In this document: piece after piece, positions 1 through 11,527 of the stretch
Layout of the letters: each line of letters begins with the position of its first letter
How positions within the stretch are numbered: position 1 is the first letter of the stretch
Assembly: GCF_029717145.1 (NCBI RefSeq)
Contig: NZ_CP099222.1
Coordinates: forward strand, 1,240,001-1,304,000
Length of the DNA stretch: 64,000 nt
Direction of reading: 5' to 3'
Origin: Citrobacter freundii
GTDB lineage: Bacteria; Pseudomonadota; Gammaproteobacteria; Enterobacterales; Enterobacteriaceae
Translations under genes and position numbers: made by a program
The notes under the pieces: generated by a model
What the model saw: the letters and a program-made list of their open reading frames with translations, nothing else
What the model was told of the DNA's origin: nothing
The model's database searches: none

Positions 1-2
1 TG

Positions 3-98
3 TGTGACATTCTGGACAACATCAATGATGAAGCCACTATCGAACGCATTAAAGCCAAAGTGCTGGATATCTGCGCTCGCTTCCCGGTTTACGCATAA
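3..98 (+). CDS. glyA: Serine hydroxymethyltransferase, C-terminal fragment
   Basis: Only the last 31 codons lie in the window. The frame reads [10 protein letters not shown], then [21 protein letters not shown] and a TAA stop, which matches the known C-terminus of enterobacterial GlyA (PLP enzyme converting serine and tetrahydrofolate to glycine and methylene-THF). In E. coli glyA lies at the end of the yph cluster next to hca, so the position also fits. The gene is truncated by the window edge, not broken. A BIME follows 12 bases after the stop. Confidence 0.87.
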   Translation, partial: CDILDNINDEATIERIKAKVLDICARFPVYA

Positions 99-110
99 GT
101 CATACGGATT

Positions 111-189
111 GCCGGATGGCGGTGTAAACACCTTATCCGGCCTACATATGAGTTACTTGTAGGCCGGATAAACGCAGTGCCATCCGGCA
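111..189. repeat. BIME: two REP units in opposite orientation
   Basis: A first REP unit (111-146, GCCGGATGGCG...TTATCCGGCCTACA) and a second (158-189, TGTAGGCCGGATAA...CCATCCGGC) face each other and fill almost the whole space between the stops of convergent glyA and hcaD. REP units at convergent 3' ends are typical of enterobacteria and commonly stabilise transcripts or bind gyrase/IHF (family knowledge). Confidence 0.9.
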
Positions 190-190
190 G

Positions 191-1393
191 TTATATCGAC
201 TTAAGCGTCACCGTCTCATCAAGTAAAGCCGCTAACAGCGGCTTTTTCTTTGCCTGAATCCACTTGCGCAGCTGCCGCATTTCTCGTCCCTGGTTGAGCG
301 TTACCGCGCCGACTATCACCTCGTTTTGCAGGTTAAACCAGATAGACTTGCCGTCATCTGGACTGCCGCGAACGACCCAGCTATCACCGCGCATATCGCC
401 AATAAACTGCAGGTTGTCGCTGAACTGATCGGTCCAGAACCAGGGCGGAGGTAGCGTCGGGAGTGTCAGCCCCAGCATGGCTGCCGCGGCAGTTTGCGCC
501 TGATTATTGGCGTTTTCCCAGCTTTCGCAACGTTGCAGCGTACCGTCTGGCGAACGCTGTACTGCCACATCTCCGGCGGCAAAAATGTTCGGATCAACGG
601 TTCTGCACGACGCATCAATGATAATGCCGTTTGCCACATCAAGACCCGCATCACGGGCAAGCCCGTCGTTGGCGACAATCCCGATACCGTAGATCACGCT
701 ATCAACCTGAAGCTGTTCGCCACGTTGCAGCGTGAGGGCGATGCGTTCCCTGCCAGCCACCTGTTCAATCGCATTATTCAGCAGCAAATGTACGCCAGCC
801 TGCTGGTGGCGGGCGGTCAGATAACGTTGTATCGGCGGTGGCGCGTTGCGGCCCATCACCGTGGCAGCCAGTTCAATGACGGTGACCTGACAACCGCGCT
901 GCGTAGCGCTGGCAGCCAGCTCAAGTCCGATGGTTCCGGCTCCGACAATAGCGATCGACTGCCCGGGGCTGAGCGCGTCTCGCAGACGCGCTGCATCTCC
1001 GGCGTGGCGCAGCGTGAAGCCGCGGTCACCGAGCGTATCCAGTAATGGGAACGGGCGTGCCGCTGCGCCTGTGGCAATCAGTAATTGATCCCACGGGTAG
1101 GTCTGTCCGTCAGCCAGTACCAGCGTTTGCGTTTCTCGCCCGAGCGTTTGAACGGTGACGCCCAGATGCAGCTGAACATTATTATCCCGCCACCAGTCTG
1201 CGTTCAGCACCGGCTGCAGCTGCGGCGCGTCGTCCAACAGCATGGCTTTGGAAAGTGGAGGGCGTTCGTAGGGCAGATGCGGCTCATCGGAAAACAGATG
1301 GATCTCGCCGTCAAACCCCTGTTGACGCAGTGCGGCTGCCGCCATTGCCGCGGCCTGTCCGCCGCCGACAATGGCGATGCTATTGTGGTACAT
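191..1393 (-). CDS. hcaD: 3-phenylpropionate/cinnamate dioxygenase, ferredoxin-NAD+ reductase component
   Basis: A 400-residue FAD/NADH oxidoreductase that passes electrons from NADH to the HcaC ferredoxin, which feeds the HcaEF dioxygenase in the cytoplasm. The FAD-binding GxGxxA-type motif is at residues 10-16 (GGGQAAA), the NAD-binding [10 protein letters not shown] at 151-160, and an AAGDVA motif of the second FAD contact lies further on. Length equals the E. coli protein (400 aa). It is the last gene of hcaEFCBD, 9 bases after hcaB, and its TAA stop is two bases from a REP unit. Identification rests on motif order plus operon context; the family (BphA4-like reductases) is broad but the context leaves little doubt. 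Confidence 0.93.
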   Translation of the reverse strand: MYHNSIAIVGGGQAAAMAAAALRQQGFDGEIHLFSDEPHLPYERPPLSKAMLLDDAPQLQPVLNADWWRDNNVQLHLGVTVQTLGRETQTLVLADGQTYPWDQLLIATGAAARPFPLLDTLGDRGFTLRHAGDAARLRDALSPGQSIAIVGAGTIGLELAASATQRGCQVTVIELAATVMGRNAPPPIQRYLTARHQQAGVHLLLNNAIEQVAGRERIALTLQRGEQLQVDSVIYGIGIVANDGLARDAGLDVANGIIIDASCRTVDPNIFAAGDVAVQRSPDGTLQRCESWENANNQAQTAAAAMLGLTLPTLPPPWFWTDQFSDNLQFIGDMRGDSWVVRGSPDDGKSIWFNLQNEVIVGAVTLNQGREMRQLRKWIQAKKKPLLAALLDETVTLKSI

Positions 1394-1402
1394 AATGCCT
1401 CC

Positions 1403-2215
1403 TCAGAGATCCAGTCCGGCGGCAACGTGACGAATCCCGCGAATGCCCAGACCGGCGTCGGCATTGATCATCACGCCGCTCAGCGTGCGGTTATTGCGCC
1501 GTGACGCCAGCATCACATACGGGCCGGTAAAATCTGCCGGCTCCGGGAAAAACTGCAGCGGCAAAATGGCGGCAATTTTTTCCGGCGTTAGCGACTGCAT
1601 AATCGATGTATCGCTCTGACCCAGCGCCTGCGGGCCGCGCAGGTCGGTCGCCATACCGCATGGCCCCACGCCGTTGACGCGAACTTTGGGTGCCAGCTCG
1701 TAGGCTAACTGGCGAATCAGACCGGTTGCTGCATGCTTGCTGGCGGTATACAGCGGACCGCCGCCTCCGGGGTACCATGCTGCGTTGGACAGGGTAAAAA
1801 TGATGCTGCCTTCGCTGGCGATAAGCGCGGGGGCGCAGGCTTTGGCCCCCAACAGATAACCCAGCACGTTGACATTGAATAACTCGTGAAAGCCGGTTTC
1901 CAGTGCCTCGGCAGAGGTGTTTACCAGCGAGGCGTTATGATCCCAAATTCCCGCATTGCCGATAAAACAGTCCAGCTTACCGAAGCGAGTGAGTATCTGA
2001 TCCACCGCGCGCTGATAGTCGGCGTAGCAGGTGACGTTCCCCTCTACCGCCAGCACATGCTCACCAAAACGCTCGCGCAGGTAGGCGACTTTGGCAGCGG
2101 AGAGCTCCAGTGTAGCGACCCGCGCACCTTCTTCAATAAAGCGCTCGACCAGCGCCAGGCCCAGGCCGGAACCGCCGCCGGTAATAAAGACGACGTTATC
2201 GCGTAAATCGCTCAT
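1403..2215 (-). CDS. hcaB: cis-dihydrodiol dehydrogenase of 3-phenylpropionate/cinnamate pathway
   Basis: A 270-residue short-chain dehydrogenase that oxidises the cis-dihydrodiol made by HcaEFCD to 2,3-dihydroxyphenylpropionate or 2,3-dihydroxycinnamate, with NAD+. It shows the SDR nucleotide motif TGGGSGLG (12-19), NAG (87-89), catalytic Ser143 and the YxxxK pair Y156/K160. The ATG overlaps the hcaC stop by one base (TGATG), indicating translational coupling. Length is the same as E. coli HcaB. The catechol product would normally go to the mhp meta-cleavage pathway, which is not in this window. Confidence 0.93.
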   Translation of the reverse strand: MSDLRDNVVFITGGGSGLGLALVERFIEEGARVATLELSAAKVAYLRERFGEHVLAVEGNVTCYADYQRAVDQILTRFGKLDCFIGNAGIWDHNASLVNTSAEALETGFHELFNVNVLGYLLGAKACAPALIASEGSIIFTLSNAAWYPGGGGPLYTASKHAATGLIRQLAYELAPKVRVNGVGPCGMATDLRGPQALGQSDTSIMQSLTPEKIAAILPLQFFPEPADFTGPYVMLASRRNNRTLSGVMINADAGLGIRGIRHVAAGLDL

Positions 2216-2531
2216 CAGGCCCCCTCAGGCATATCAATAAATACCTCGCCGCCTTCCACGTGCACCGCATAGGTGGTCAGCGGATCGGTGGCGGGCAGGC
2301 ACAACGCTTTGCCGGTTTTCAGGCAGAAACTGGCGGCGTGCAGTGGGCACTCCACGGTGGCATCGTCTTCCAGATACCCTTCCGACATCGAGGCATTACC
2401 GTGGCTGCAGCGGTCGTTAATGGCATAAAACGCACCGCCAACGTTAAACAACGCGATGACCGGCGAGGTGTCGAGCCGCAGCGCTTCACCCTCCGGCAAA
2501 TCCCCTACGGGGCAGGCAAATACACGATTCA

Positions 2532-2532
<1 letters not shown>
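2215..2532 (-). CDS. hcaC: Dioxygenase ferredoxin subunit, Rieske type
   Basis: A 105-residue Rieske [2Fe-2S] ferredoxin shuttling electrons from HcaD to the HcaE Rieske centre. The ligand pattern CxH...CxxH is present as C42, H44, C62, H65 (CSHG and CPLH). It overlaps hcaF by one base (TGATG) at its start and hcaB by one base at its end, so F-C-B are translated as a coupled set. Small size and single-domain structure fit the family. Confidence 0.93.
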
Positions 2533-4543
<2,011 letters not shown>

Positions 4544-5443
4544 ATGGAACTGAGGCACTTACGCTATTTCGTCGCGGTGGCGCAGGCGCTGAATTTCACC
4601 CGTGCGGCAGAGAAGTTGCATACCTCTCAGCCGTCGTTAAGCAGCCAGATCCGCGATCTGGAAGCCTGCATCGGGGTGACGCTGCTGGTGCGGGATAAAC
4701 GCAAAGTCGCGCTGACGGCAGCAGGGGAGTGCTTTTTGCAGGATGCGCTGGCGATCCTTGAACAGGCAGAAAATGCCAAAATTCGCGCCCGTAAGGCGGT
4801 GCAGGAAGACTGTCATTTCTCGATTGGGTTTGTCCCTTCCGCGGAGGTGAATCTGCTGCCGAAGGTTCTACCGCTGTTTCGTTTAAAACAACCGGACACG
4901 CATATTGAACTGGTGAGCCTGATAACCACTGAGCAGGAAGAGAAAATTCTGCGCGGCGAGCTGGATGTTGGCTTAATGCGCCATCCGATTTACAGCCCCG
5001 AACTCGACTATCTGGAACTGATTCATGAGCCGCTGGTCGTGGTACTGCCAGTTAACCACCCGTTAGCCAGCGAGAAAACGATTTCAGCCCAGCAGCTGAA
5101 CGGCGTGAACTTTGTCAGTACCGATCCGGCCTATTCCGGCGCGTTGGCGAAGATTGTCAAAGCGTGGTTTCAACAGCAGGAAAGCCAACCCAATATTGTG
5201 CAGGTCGCCACCAATATTCTGGTGACTATGAACCTGGTTGGTATGGGGCTGGGGGTGACTTTGATACCCGGTTATATGAATAATTTTAATACCGGCCAGG
5301 TGGTTTTTCGCTCTATCGCCGGTGATATACCGACCATTGCGTTGCTGATGGCCTGGAAAAAGGGCGAGTTGAAGCCCGCCCTGCAGGATTTTATCGCGTT
5401 GGCACAGGATCGTTTAGCCGTGCCCGTGGCGGCATTATCATGA
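4544..5443 (+). CDS. hcaR: LysR-type activator of the hca operon
   Basis: A 299-residue LysR-family regulator with the N-terminal winged HTH (MELRHLRYFVAVAQ, then FTRAAEKLHTSQPSLSSQI) and a C-terminal periplasmic-binding-like effector domain. In E. coli HcaR activates hcaEFCBD in response to 3-phenylpropionate or cinnamate. Divergent from hcaE as in E. coli. Unusual context: in E. coli the transporter gene hcaT is next to hcaR; here a sugar module of about 7 kb lies between them. Its 3' end overlaps the convergent ROK regulator by six bases. Confidence 0.92.
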   Translation: MELRHLRYFVAVAQALNFTRAAEKLHTSQPSLSSQIRDLEACIGVTLLVRDKRKVALTAAGECFLQDALAILEQAENAKIRARKAVQEDCHFSIGFVPSAEVNLLPKVLPLFRLKQPDTHIELVSLITTEQEEKILRGELDVGLMRHPIYSPELDYLELIHEPLVVVLPVNHPLASEKTISAQQLNGVNFVSTDPAYSGALAKIVKAWFQQQESQPNIVQVATNILVTMNLVGMGLGVTLIPGYMNNFNTGQVVFRSIAGDIPTIALLMAWKKGELKPALQDFIALAQDRLAVPVAALS

Positions 5444-6634
5444 CAGTTCGCTAAGCTGTGATTCCACATACAGATAGCCAATACCCATCAACTGCTGCGA
5501 GCGATTAAGCTGACCGAAACTTATCTGCGTGGCTCTGGCACGTGGGCTATCGCCGTGATCAAACGGATTAAACCCGGTTTGCTGTACCAGCGTATTGAGC
5601 CAGCTTTCGCCAAAGGCACAGCTGCGACCGTATAACCAAATCTGATTAATATTTAATATATTCAAAAAGTTATATAAACTCAGGCCAATGGCGCTGGCAG
5701 CGTGCTCGGCCCACGCCTGAATACGGACATCGCCTTGTTGCCAGGCGTCAATCAGCTGATCGGTGGTCAGCGTTTCTGGATCGTAATGGGGGGCTGGCTG
5801 AGATTTCATCCACACGCGAGCCTGCTTTTTCAGGGCGCTTAATGAGGCGACCGTTTCCAGACAACCGTAACGACCGCAGTCACAGGCGATGCCGTCAGGG
5901 TTGATGATGGTATGTCCAATCTGGCCGCTGCCATACAAACTGCCGCGCCAGATGTTGTCGTTGATGACGAACGATGACCCAATGCCGTAATCAACGTTAA
6001 TCACGCAAAAATCGCCGTTCGCCGCCGGGTTCTGCCACTTTTCCGCCAGCGCCAGCATCACGCAGTCATTATCCAGCAGGACCTGCACGCCGAGCATTTC
6101 TTTCAGCAAATACTTTATTTCCACCGCTGTTTTCCACGGTGCCTGTGGCATGGTCTTTGATGCGCCGGTAATCGGATCAACCTGACCGTGAACGCCCAGC
6201 GCGAGGTTGATTGTGACCTCAGGATAGTGCCGACGGTATTCCCGCCAGTGCGCTGCCAACGCGGTCAATAGCGCTTTTGGCGTCTCGGGATTGATCAGTT
6301 CATGCCGCCAGTCACCGACTGCGACCAGGCGCGCATCTGCCAACTGGCTGGTGATGCTGGTGGGGGTGACGTTGATGCATAATGTCCAGGCCCCTTTTTC
6401 CGGCAAATGAAAGCTGCCGCTGCTCAAACCGCGCTGGCTTAATGTCTCGCGGGAATGGTCGATCCGCCCTTCATCCATCAACTCTTCGAGAATATTGCTG
6501 ACCGCCGGGATCGACAAGCTGGTGAGCTGTGCCAGTTGTGATTTGCTGAGCTGCTTTTCCCGCCACAGGTGCGATAAAAAGATCTGTTTATTCGCTTGGC
6601 GAACCCTGGCGTTGTTGAACCCCGAACGCTGCAT
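5438..6634 (-). CDS. yphH: ROK-family (NagC-like) transcriptional regulator
   Basis: A 398-residue ROK repressor: N-terminal HTH (residues about 15-65, QLSKSQLAQLTSLSIPAVSN), then a ROK sugar-kinase-like domain with the zinc motif CDCGRYGCLE near the middle. E. coli YphH has the same length class and opens with a similar FNNARVRQ string, so I assign the symbol with moderate confidence. It is divergent from the yphG-like gene, 114 bases apart, and probably represses it in response to a sugar. The intergenic region holds a duplicated CACTTAACT (6636-6644, 6684-6692), the first copy beginning two bases upstream of this gene's start codon. Confidence 0.8.
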   Translation of the reverse strand: MQRSGFNNARVRQANKQIFLSHLWREKQLSKSQLAQLTSLSIPAVSNILEELMDEGRIDHSRETLSQRGLSSGSFHLPEKGAWTLCINVTPTSITSQLADARLVAVGDWRHELINPETPKALLTALAAHWREYRRHYPEVTINLALGVHGQVDPITGASKTMPQAPWKTAVEIKYLLKEMLGVQVLLDNDCVMLALAEKWQNPAANGDFCVINVDYGIGSSFVINDNIWRGSLYGSGQIGHTIINPDGIACDCGRYGCLETVASLSALKKQARVWMKSQPAPHYDPETLTTDQLIDAWQQGDVRIQAWAEHAASAIGLSLYNFLNILNINQIWLYGRSCAFGESWLNTLVQQTGFNPFDHGDSPRARATQISFGQLNRSQQLMGIGYLYVESQLSELS

Positions 6635-6748
6635 TCACTTAACTCCCTTTACTGTATTGCGTGAGCATTGCGCATTTTAACGCCACTTAACTGCCGCAGA
6701 ATAGCCTCAAGTTAAATTTTTACTTTTGTTTATTGAGTGGAGAGCGGC
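6635..6748. promoter_or_regulatory. Divergent yphH/yphG control region with repeated CACTTAACT
   Basis: The 9-mer CACTTAACT occurs at 6636-6644 and 6684-6692, 48 bases apart, and the inverted core AGTTAA at 6710-6715. Such spaced copies between a ROK repressor and its divergent target are what an operator pair would look like, but the assignment is inference. GGAG at 6739-6742 is the ribosome binding site for the ATG at 6749. Confidence 0.4.
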
Positions 6749-9700
6749 ATGTACGGTTCAGTGAAGGTCTGGCAGGAAACGATCACCCTCCCAACGTGGA
6801 CGGCAGGCGAGGAAGACGCTAACCCGATGTTCCTTGAGAAACGGGTTTATCAGGGATCTTCTGGTGCGGTGTATCCCTATGGTGTGATTGATACGCTAAC
6901 CGGCAAGCGTGAAATGCGCGACTACAAAGCGGTGTGGATGGAGAATGACTTCATTCGCATCATGCTGCTGCCGGAGTTGGGGGGGCGTATTCATCGCGCG
7001 TATGACAAAGTACAACAGCGCGATTTCGTCTACTACAACGAAGTCGTCAAACCTGCGCTGGTGGGCCTGCTCGGGCCGTGGATCTCCGGCGGCATTGAGT
7101 TTAACTGGCCTCAGCATCACCGTCCCACCACCTTTATGCCGGTTGATTTTACTCAACAGCAGGGCGAGCAGGGCGAATACACGGTGTGGATGGGTGAAGT
7201 TGAGCCGATGCGTGGCTTGCAGGTGATGACAGGATTCACGCTGTATCCGGATCGCGCCCTGATTGAGATAACCGGAAAAGTGTTTAACGGTAATGCCACG
7301 CCGCGCCATTTCTTATGGTGGGCGAATCCTGCGGTGAAGGGCGGGGACGATCATCAGAGCGTGTTCCCGCCGGATGTGACTGCCGTTTTTGACCATGGCA
7401 AGCGCGATGTTTCCGCGTTCCCGATAGCGACCGGCACTTATTACAAAGTGGATTACTCCGCGGGCGTGGATATCTCACGCTACAAAAACGTGCCGGTTCC
7501 GACCTCCTATATGGCTGAAAAATCGAACTATGACTTTGTCGGCGCGTGGCACCATAGCGAACGCGGCGGACTGCTGCATGTCGCCGATCACCACGTTTCG
7601 CCAGGGAAAAAACAGTGGACCTGGGGATACGGTGAGTTTGGCGTCGCCTGGGATCGCAACCTGACCGATGACAACGGGCCGTATATTGAACTGATGACCG
7701 GGGTCTTTACTGATAATCAGCCGGACTTTACCTGGCTTGCGCCGTACGAAGAGAAAGTCTTCGTACAAAACTTCCTGCCCTACAGCGAACTCGGCATGGT
7801 GCAAAACGCCAGCACTCAACTGGCGCTGCGTCTGGTGCGTGACAATGGCCAGCTCTCTGTTGGCGTTTACGCTATTGCGCCGCTGCACGACGTGTTGGTT
7901 ACGCTTTCTGCTGATGGGAAACCGTTTTATGAACAGATGCTGACCCTTGAGCCGGGCAAAAGCTGGCTGGCTGAGGTGTCCGATCGCGGTCACGAGCGGG
8001 TGACCATGGCCGTGACCCGCGCGGATGGCTCGTCGCTGCTGCAATACGAAGAGCACATTGCCGAAGAATTACCGCTGCCTTCGGCCGCCGTTGCGCCGGC
8101 ACTGCCAGAGGCGCTGTCCAATACCGATGAACTCTATTTTATTGGTCAGCATCTGGAACAATACAATCACGCCAGCCGTTATGCAGAGGATTATTATCGC
8201 CGCGCGCTGGAGGTTGATCCGCTTGATTACCGCAATAATGTGGCGCTGGGAACGCTGGCGCTAAACCGGGCGGACTGGGCATTGGCCGAGCACTGTGCGC
8301 GTGCGGCGCTTGAACGCGCGCATAAACTCAATAAAAATCCGCGTGATGGCGAGGCGAGCATGCTGCTGGCCGCCGCTCTGGAACGTCAGGGTGATAATGA
8401 CGGTGCGTGGGAGAGTTACTACAAGGCAAGCTGGAGCGGTAACTGTCGCGATGCCGCCTTCTGGTCGCTGGCTCGTCTGGCAATGAAGCGTGCAGACTAT
8501 GCTGGTGCGCTGGAGAAGGTCGATCAGAGTCTGCGTTTCAACGGCAGTAATAACCTGGCGATGGGGCTGAAAGCGTTGGTGCTGGCGAAGCTTGATCGCA
8601 GCGAGCCGGCGCTGGAATATATTCGCCAACAGCTGGCTGACTATCCGCTGAGTTACACCCTGCACTATGCGCGCTGGGCTATCGGCCAGGACGAAGATTC
8701 AGCCGCCGCACTGCTGTCCGTTACCGGGCGACGTGGTACCAATGCCTGCGAGCTGGCGGGTTGGCTGACTTCTTTGGGGCAGCAAGATGCGGCGCGCGAT
8801 GTGCTGGAACTGCTCGACAGCCAGGAAACGCTGCCGATGTTGTGGCGGGCTTCACTCAGTGATAACCCTCAGTCTTTCATCATGCGCGCTCGCGAGTGTC
8901 TGCAAAACCGTGTGCGATTCCCCAATACGCTGGATGAAGTGCAGATGCTACAAACGCTGGCGCATAGCGCGTTTGCCCGCTATTTGCTCGGCTGTTTCTG
9001 GTATAGCAAACGACGTTATGACGAGGCGGTCTCCTGCTGGCAATTCACGCTTGAGCAGGAGCCGGATTTTGCCCCGGTACACCGATTGCTGGGGATTTAT
9101 GCCTGGAACAAGCAGCATGATGCTCAACTGGCAGAGCGTTATCTGTCGCAGGCCGTGGCGCTGGAGCCGAAAAATGCGCGCTTCCTGTTTGAGCTCGACT
9201 ATCTCAATAAACTTCTGGCACAACCGGCTAAACAGCGTTTGGCAAGGCTGGAAGCCAGCAAGGAGGTGGTTTTCCATCGTGATGACCTGACGGTAGAACT
9301 GCTCAGTTTATGGAATGGCGTGGGTCACTATGATGCCGCGGCGGCCGTGCTCAACGAGCGCGTGTTCCACCCGTGGGAAGGCGGTGAAGGCAAAGCCACC
9401 GGGCAGTATCTGCTCAATCAACTGCATCGGGCACTGGCCGCTGTTCACATCAACGATTTCCCGGCTGCCATCGTCTTGCTGCAACAGGCGCTGCACTACC
9501 CGCAGAACCTCGGCGAAGGACGTTTACCCGGACAAACGGATAACGACATCTGGTATTTGCTGGGATATTGCGCACAGCAGCAGGGACACCATGACGAGGC
9601 CCAGCGCTATTTTGTGCGGGCAACGCGGGGCGGTAGTTCGCTTGACGCCGGACGTTATTACAACGACCAGCCGGTGGACTATCTGTTCTGGCAAGGCATG

Positions 9701-10015
9701 GCGTTGAAAGCGATGGGGGACACCGCGCAAGCGGACACGCTGTTCCACAGCTTCCTGCAGTGGGTTGATACGCAGCATGACCAGGTACCGGACGTCGATT
9801 TCTTTGCCGTATCGCTGCCTGATTTAGTGGTGTTGGATACCTCTGCACACGAGAAACATCAGCAACACTGTCTGTTCATCAACGCGCTTGGGCACCTGGG
9901 GCTGGGCAATCTGCCAGCCTGCCAGCATGACCTTGATGCGCTATTGCAACGTCATCCGGCGCACGACAAAGCCTTGCTGCTGCGTCACGCCATCAACATA
10001 TCGCTTTTCCAGTAA
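6749..10015 (+). CDS. yphG: Large DUF5107/TPR protein, YphG-like
   Basis: A protein of 1088 residues. The N-terminal ~430 residues look like a DUF5107 domain, a mutarotase-like beta-sandwich (motifs LPELGGRIHRAYDK, GGIEFNWPQHH, FLWWANPAV); the remainder is helical with repeated TPR-like units (for example YYRRALEVDPLDYRNNVALG and AVSCWQFTLEQEPDFAPVH). No signal peptide, so cytosolic. I choose ATG 6749 because GGAG lies six bases upstream; a GTG at 6737 overlaps that site. E. coli YphG is of similar size and also sits beside yphH. Function is not established; the fold and the neighbours (ROK regulator, sugar symporter, mutarotase) suggest binding or processing of a sugar or glycoside. Confidence 0.82.
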   Translation: MYGSVKVWQETITLPTWTAGEEDANPMFLEKRVYQGSSGAVYPYGVIDTLTGKREMRDYKAVWMENDFIRIMLLPELGGRIHRAYDKVQQRDFVYYNEVVKPALVGLLGPWISGGIEFNWPQHHRPTTFMPVDFTQQQGEQGEYTVWMGEVEPMRGLQVMTGFTLYPDRALIEITGKVFNGNATPRHFLWWANPAVKGGDDHQSVFPPDVTAVFDHGKRDVSAFPIATGTYYKVDYSAGVDISRYKNVPVPTSYMAEKSNYDFVGAWHHSERGGLLHVADHHVSPGKKQWTWGYGEFGVAWDRNLTDDNGPYIELMTGVFTDNQPDFTWLAPYEEKVFVQNFLPYSELGMVQNASTQLALRLVRDNGQLSVGVYAIAPLHDVLVTLSADGKPFYEQMLTLEPGKSWLAEVSDRGHERVTMAVTRADGSSLLQYEEHIAEELPLPSAAVAPALPEALSNTDELYFIGQHLEQYNHASRYAEDYYRRALEVDPLDYRNNVALGTLALNRADWALAEHCARAALERAHKLNKNPRDGEASMLLAAALERQGDNDGAWESYYKASWSGNCRDAAFWSLARLAMKRADYAGALEKVDQSLRFNGSNNLAMGLKALVLAKLDRSEPALEYIRQQLADYPLSYTLHYARWAIGQDEDSAAALLSVTGRRGTNACELAGWLTSLGQQDAARDVLELLDSQETLPMLWRASLSDNPQSFIMRARECLQNRVRFPNTLDEVQMLQTLAHSAFARYLLGCFWYSKRRYDEAVSCWQFTLEQEPDFAPVHRLLGIYAWNKQHDAQLAERYLSQAVALEPKNARFLFELDYLNKLLAQPAKQRLARLEASKEVVFHRDDLTVELLSLWNGVGHYDAAAAVLNERVFHPWEGGEGKATGQYLLNQLHRALAAVHINDFPAAIVLLQQALHYPQNLGEGRLPGQTDNDIWYLLGYCAQQQGHHDEAQRYFVRATRGGSSLDAGRYYNDQPVDYLFWQGMALKAMGDTAQADTLFHSFLQWVDTQHDQVPDVDFFAVSLPDLVVLDTSAHEKHQQHCLFINALGHLGLGNLPACQHDLDALLQRHPAHDKALLLRHAINISLFQ

Positions 10016-10087
10016 CACCCTGATCGGGTGGGGGCAACCCCACCTGAAACCTTCTGTTCCCTGCGTTTCCCTGAAAGAGGAATGATA

Positions 10088-11527
10088 ATGAATAACGCGC
10101 AGACACATTTAAAGATTGGCTATGTCTGGACTATCTGCCTGGTTGCGGCCTGCGGTGGTTTACTGTTTGGCTATGACTGGGTAGTGATTGGTGGGGCAAA
10201 ACCCTTCTATGAAGCGTATTTCTCGATTACCGATCCGGCGCAGTCCGGCTGGGCGATGAGCTCGGCGCTGGTCGGCTGTATTTTTGGTGCGCTGATCTCC
10301 GGCTGGTGTGCCGACAAGTTTGGTCGAAAAATGCCGCTGATCCTCTCTGCGATACTCTTCAGTGCCTCTGCCTGGGGCACCGCCGTTGCCAGCAATTTCG
10401 ATATGTTTATTGTCTATCGTATCGTCGGCGGGGTGGGGATTGGTCTGGCGTCGGCGCTGAGTCCACTGTACATCGCTGAAGTCAGCCCGGCTGAAAAGCG
10501 CGGTCGTTTTGTTGCCGTTAACCAACTGACCATCGTGATTGGCGTGCTGGCGGCGCAGCTTATCAATCTGATGATTGCTGAACCCGTTGCCACTGGCGCG
10601 ACCCAGCAGGCGATTGTGGAAAGCTGGAACGGTCAGACGGGCTGGCGCTGGATGTTCGGTGCCGAGTTAGTCCCCGCTCTGGCGTTTCTTGTACTGATGT
10701 TCTTTGTGCCGGAATCTCCGCGTTGGTTGGTGAAGGCCGGGAAACCTGAGCGCGCACGCGCCATGCTGCAACGGATTGGCAGTACAGCGTATGCAGAGCA
10801 AACCCTGAAGGAGATTGAACACACGCTGCAAAAAGATAATCACAAGGTCGCCTAGTCTACGCTGCTGCAACCGCAGATCAAACCGATCGTGATTATTGGT
10901 ATGGTGCTGGCCGTATTCCAGCAGTGGTGTGGAATCAACGTGATCTTCAACTATGCGCAGGAGATCTTTGCCTCCGCCGGGTTCGATATCAACGGTACGT
11001 TAAAATCGATCGTGGCGACGGGGATCATTAATCTGGTCTTCACCCTTGCCGCTCTGCCGCTGGTGGACAAAATTGGCCGTCGCAAACTGATGCTGTTTGG
11101 CGCATCGGGGCTGACCGTTATCTATGTGCTGATTGCCAGTGCCTACGGCTTGGGCATTATGGGATGGCCGGTGTTGGTACTGGTGTTGGCGGCAATCGCT
11201 ATTTACGCCCTGACGCTGGCCCCGGTGACCTGGGTGCTTCTGTCGGAAATTTTCCCTAACCGCGTGCGTGGTCTGGCGATGTCGCTGGGTACGCTGGCAC
11301 TGTGGATTGCCTGTTTCCTGCTGACCTACACCTTCCCGCTGCTCAATGCCAGCCTGGGTGCGGCTGGGAGCTTCCTGCTGTACGGTGTGATTTGTGCCAT
11401 GGGTTATGTTTACGTTCTGCGCCATGTGCCGGAAACCAAGGGCGTCACCCTGGAAGCGCTGGAAGAACAGCTGGCGGCGCAGCATAGTAAAGCCAGCCCT
11501 TCGGCCCAACCACGTAGCGCCCGGTAA
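10088..11527 (+). pseudogene. Sugar/H+ symporter (MFS sugar porter) interrupted by an in-frame amber codon
   Basis: Two halves in the same frame make one 12-TM sugar porter of 479 positions: 10088-10855 ends at TAG (10853-10855, codon 256) and the frame continues without shift to TAA at 11525. Sugar-porter signatures are all present: GGLLFGYDW near TM1, DKFGRK in loop 2-3, PESPRWLV after TM6, DKIGRRK in loop 8-9 and VPETKG after TM12. The stop falls in the cytosolic loop between TM6 and TM7. The residues just before and after it (DNHKVA, then STLLQPQIKP) read as ordinary porter sequence, so a single-base change of a sense codon (or a sequencing error) explains it. Start at 10088 is chosen because AGAGGA (10076-10081) sits six bases upstream. 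Adjacent to a mutarotase, it would have served sugar uptake. Confidence 0.85.

Noticed and set aside
10853-10855. TAG as a recoded (pyrrolysine-type) sense codon
   Set aside because: No reason to expect pyrrolysine in an enterobacterial sugar porter; point mutation or error is simpler.
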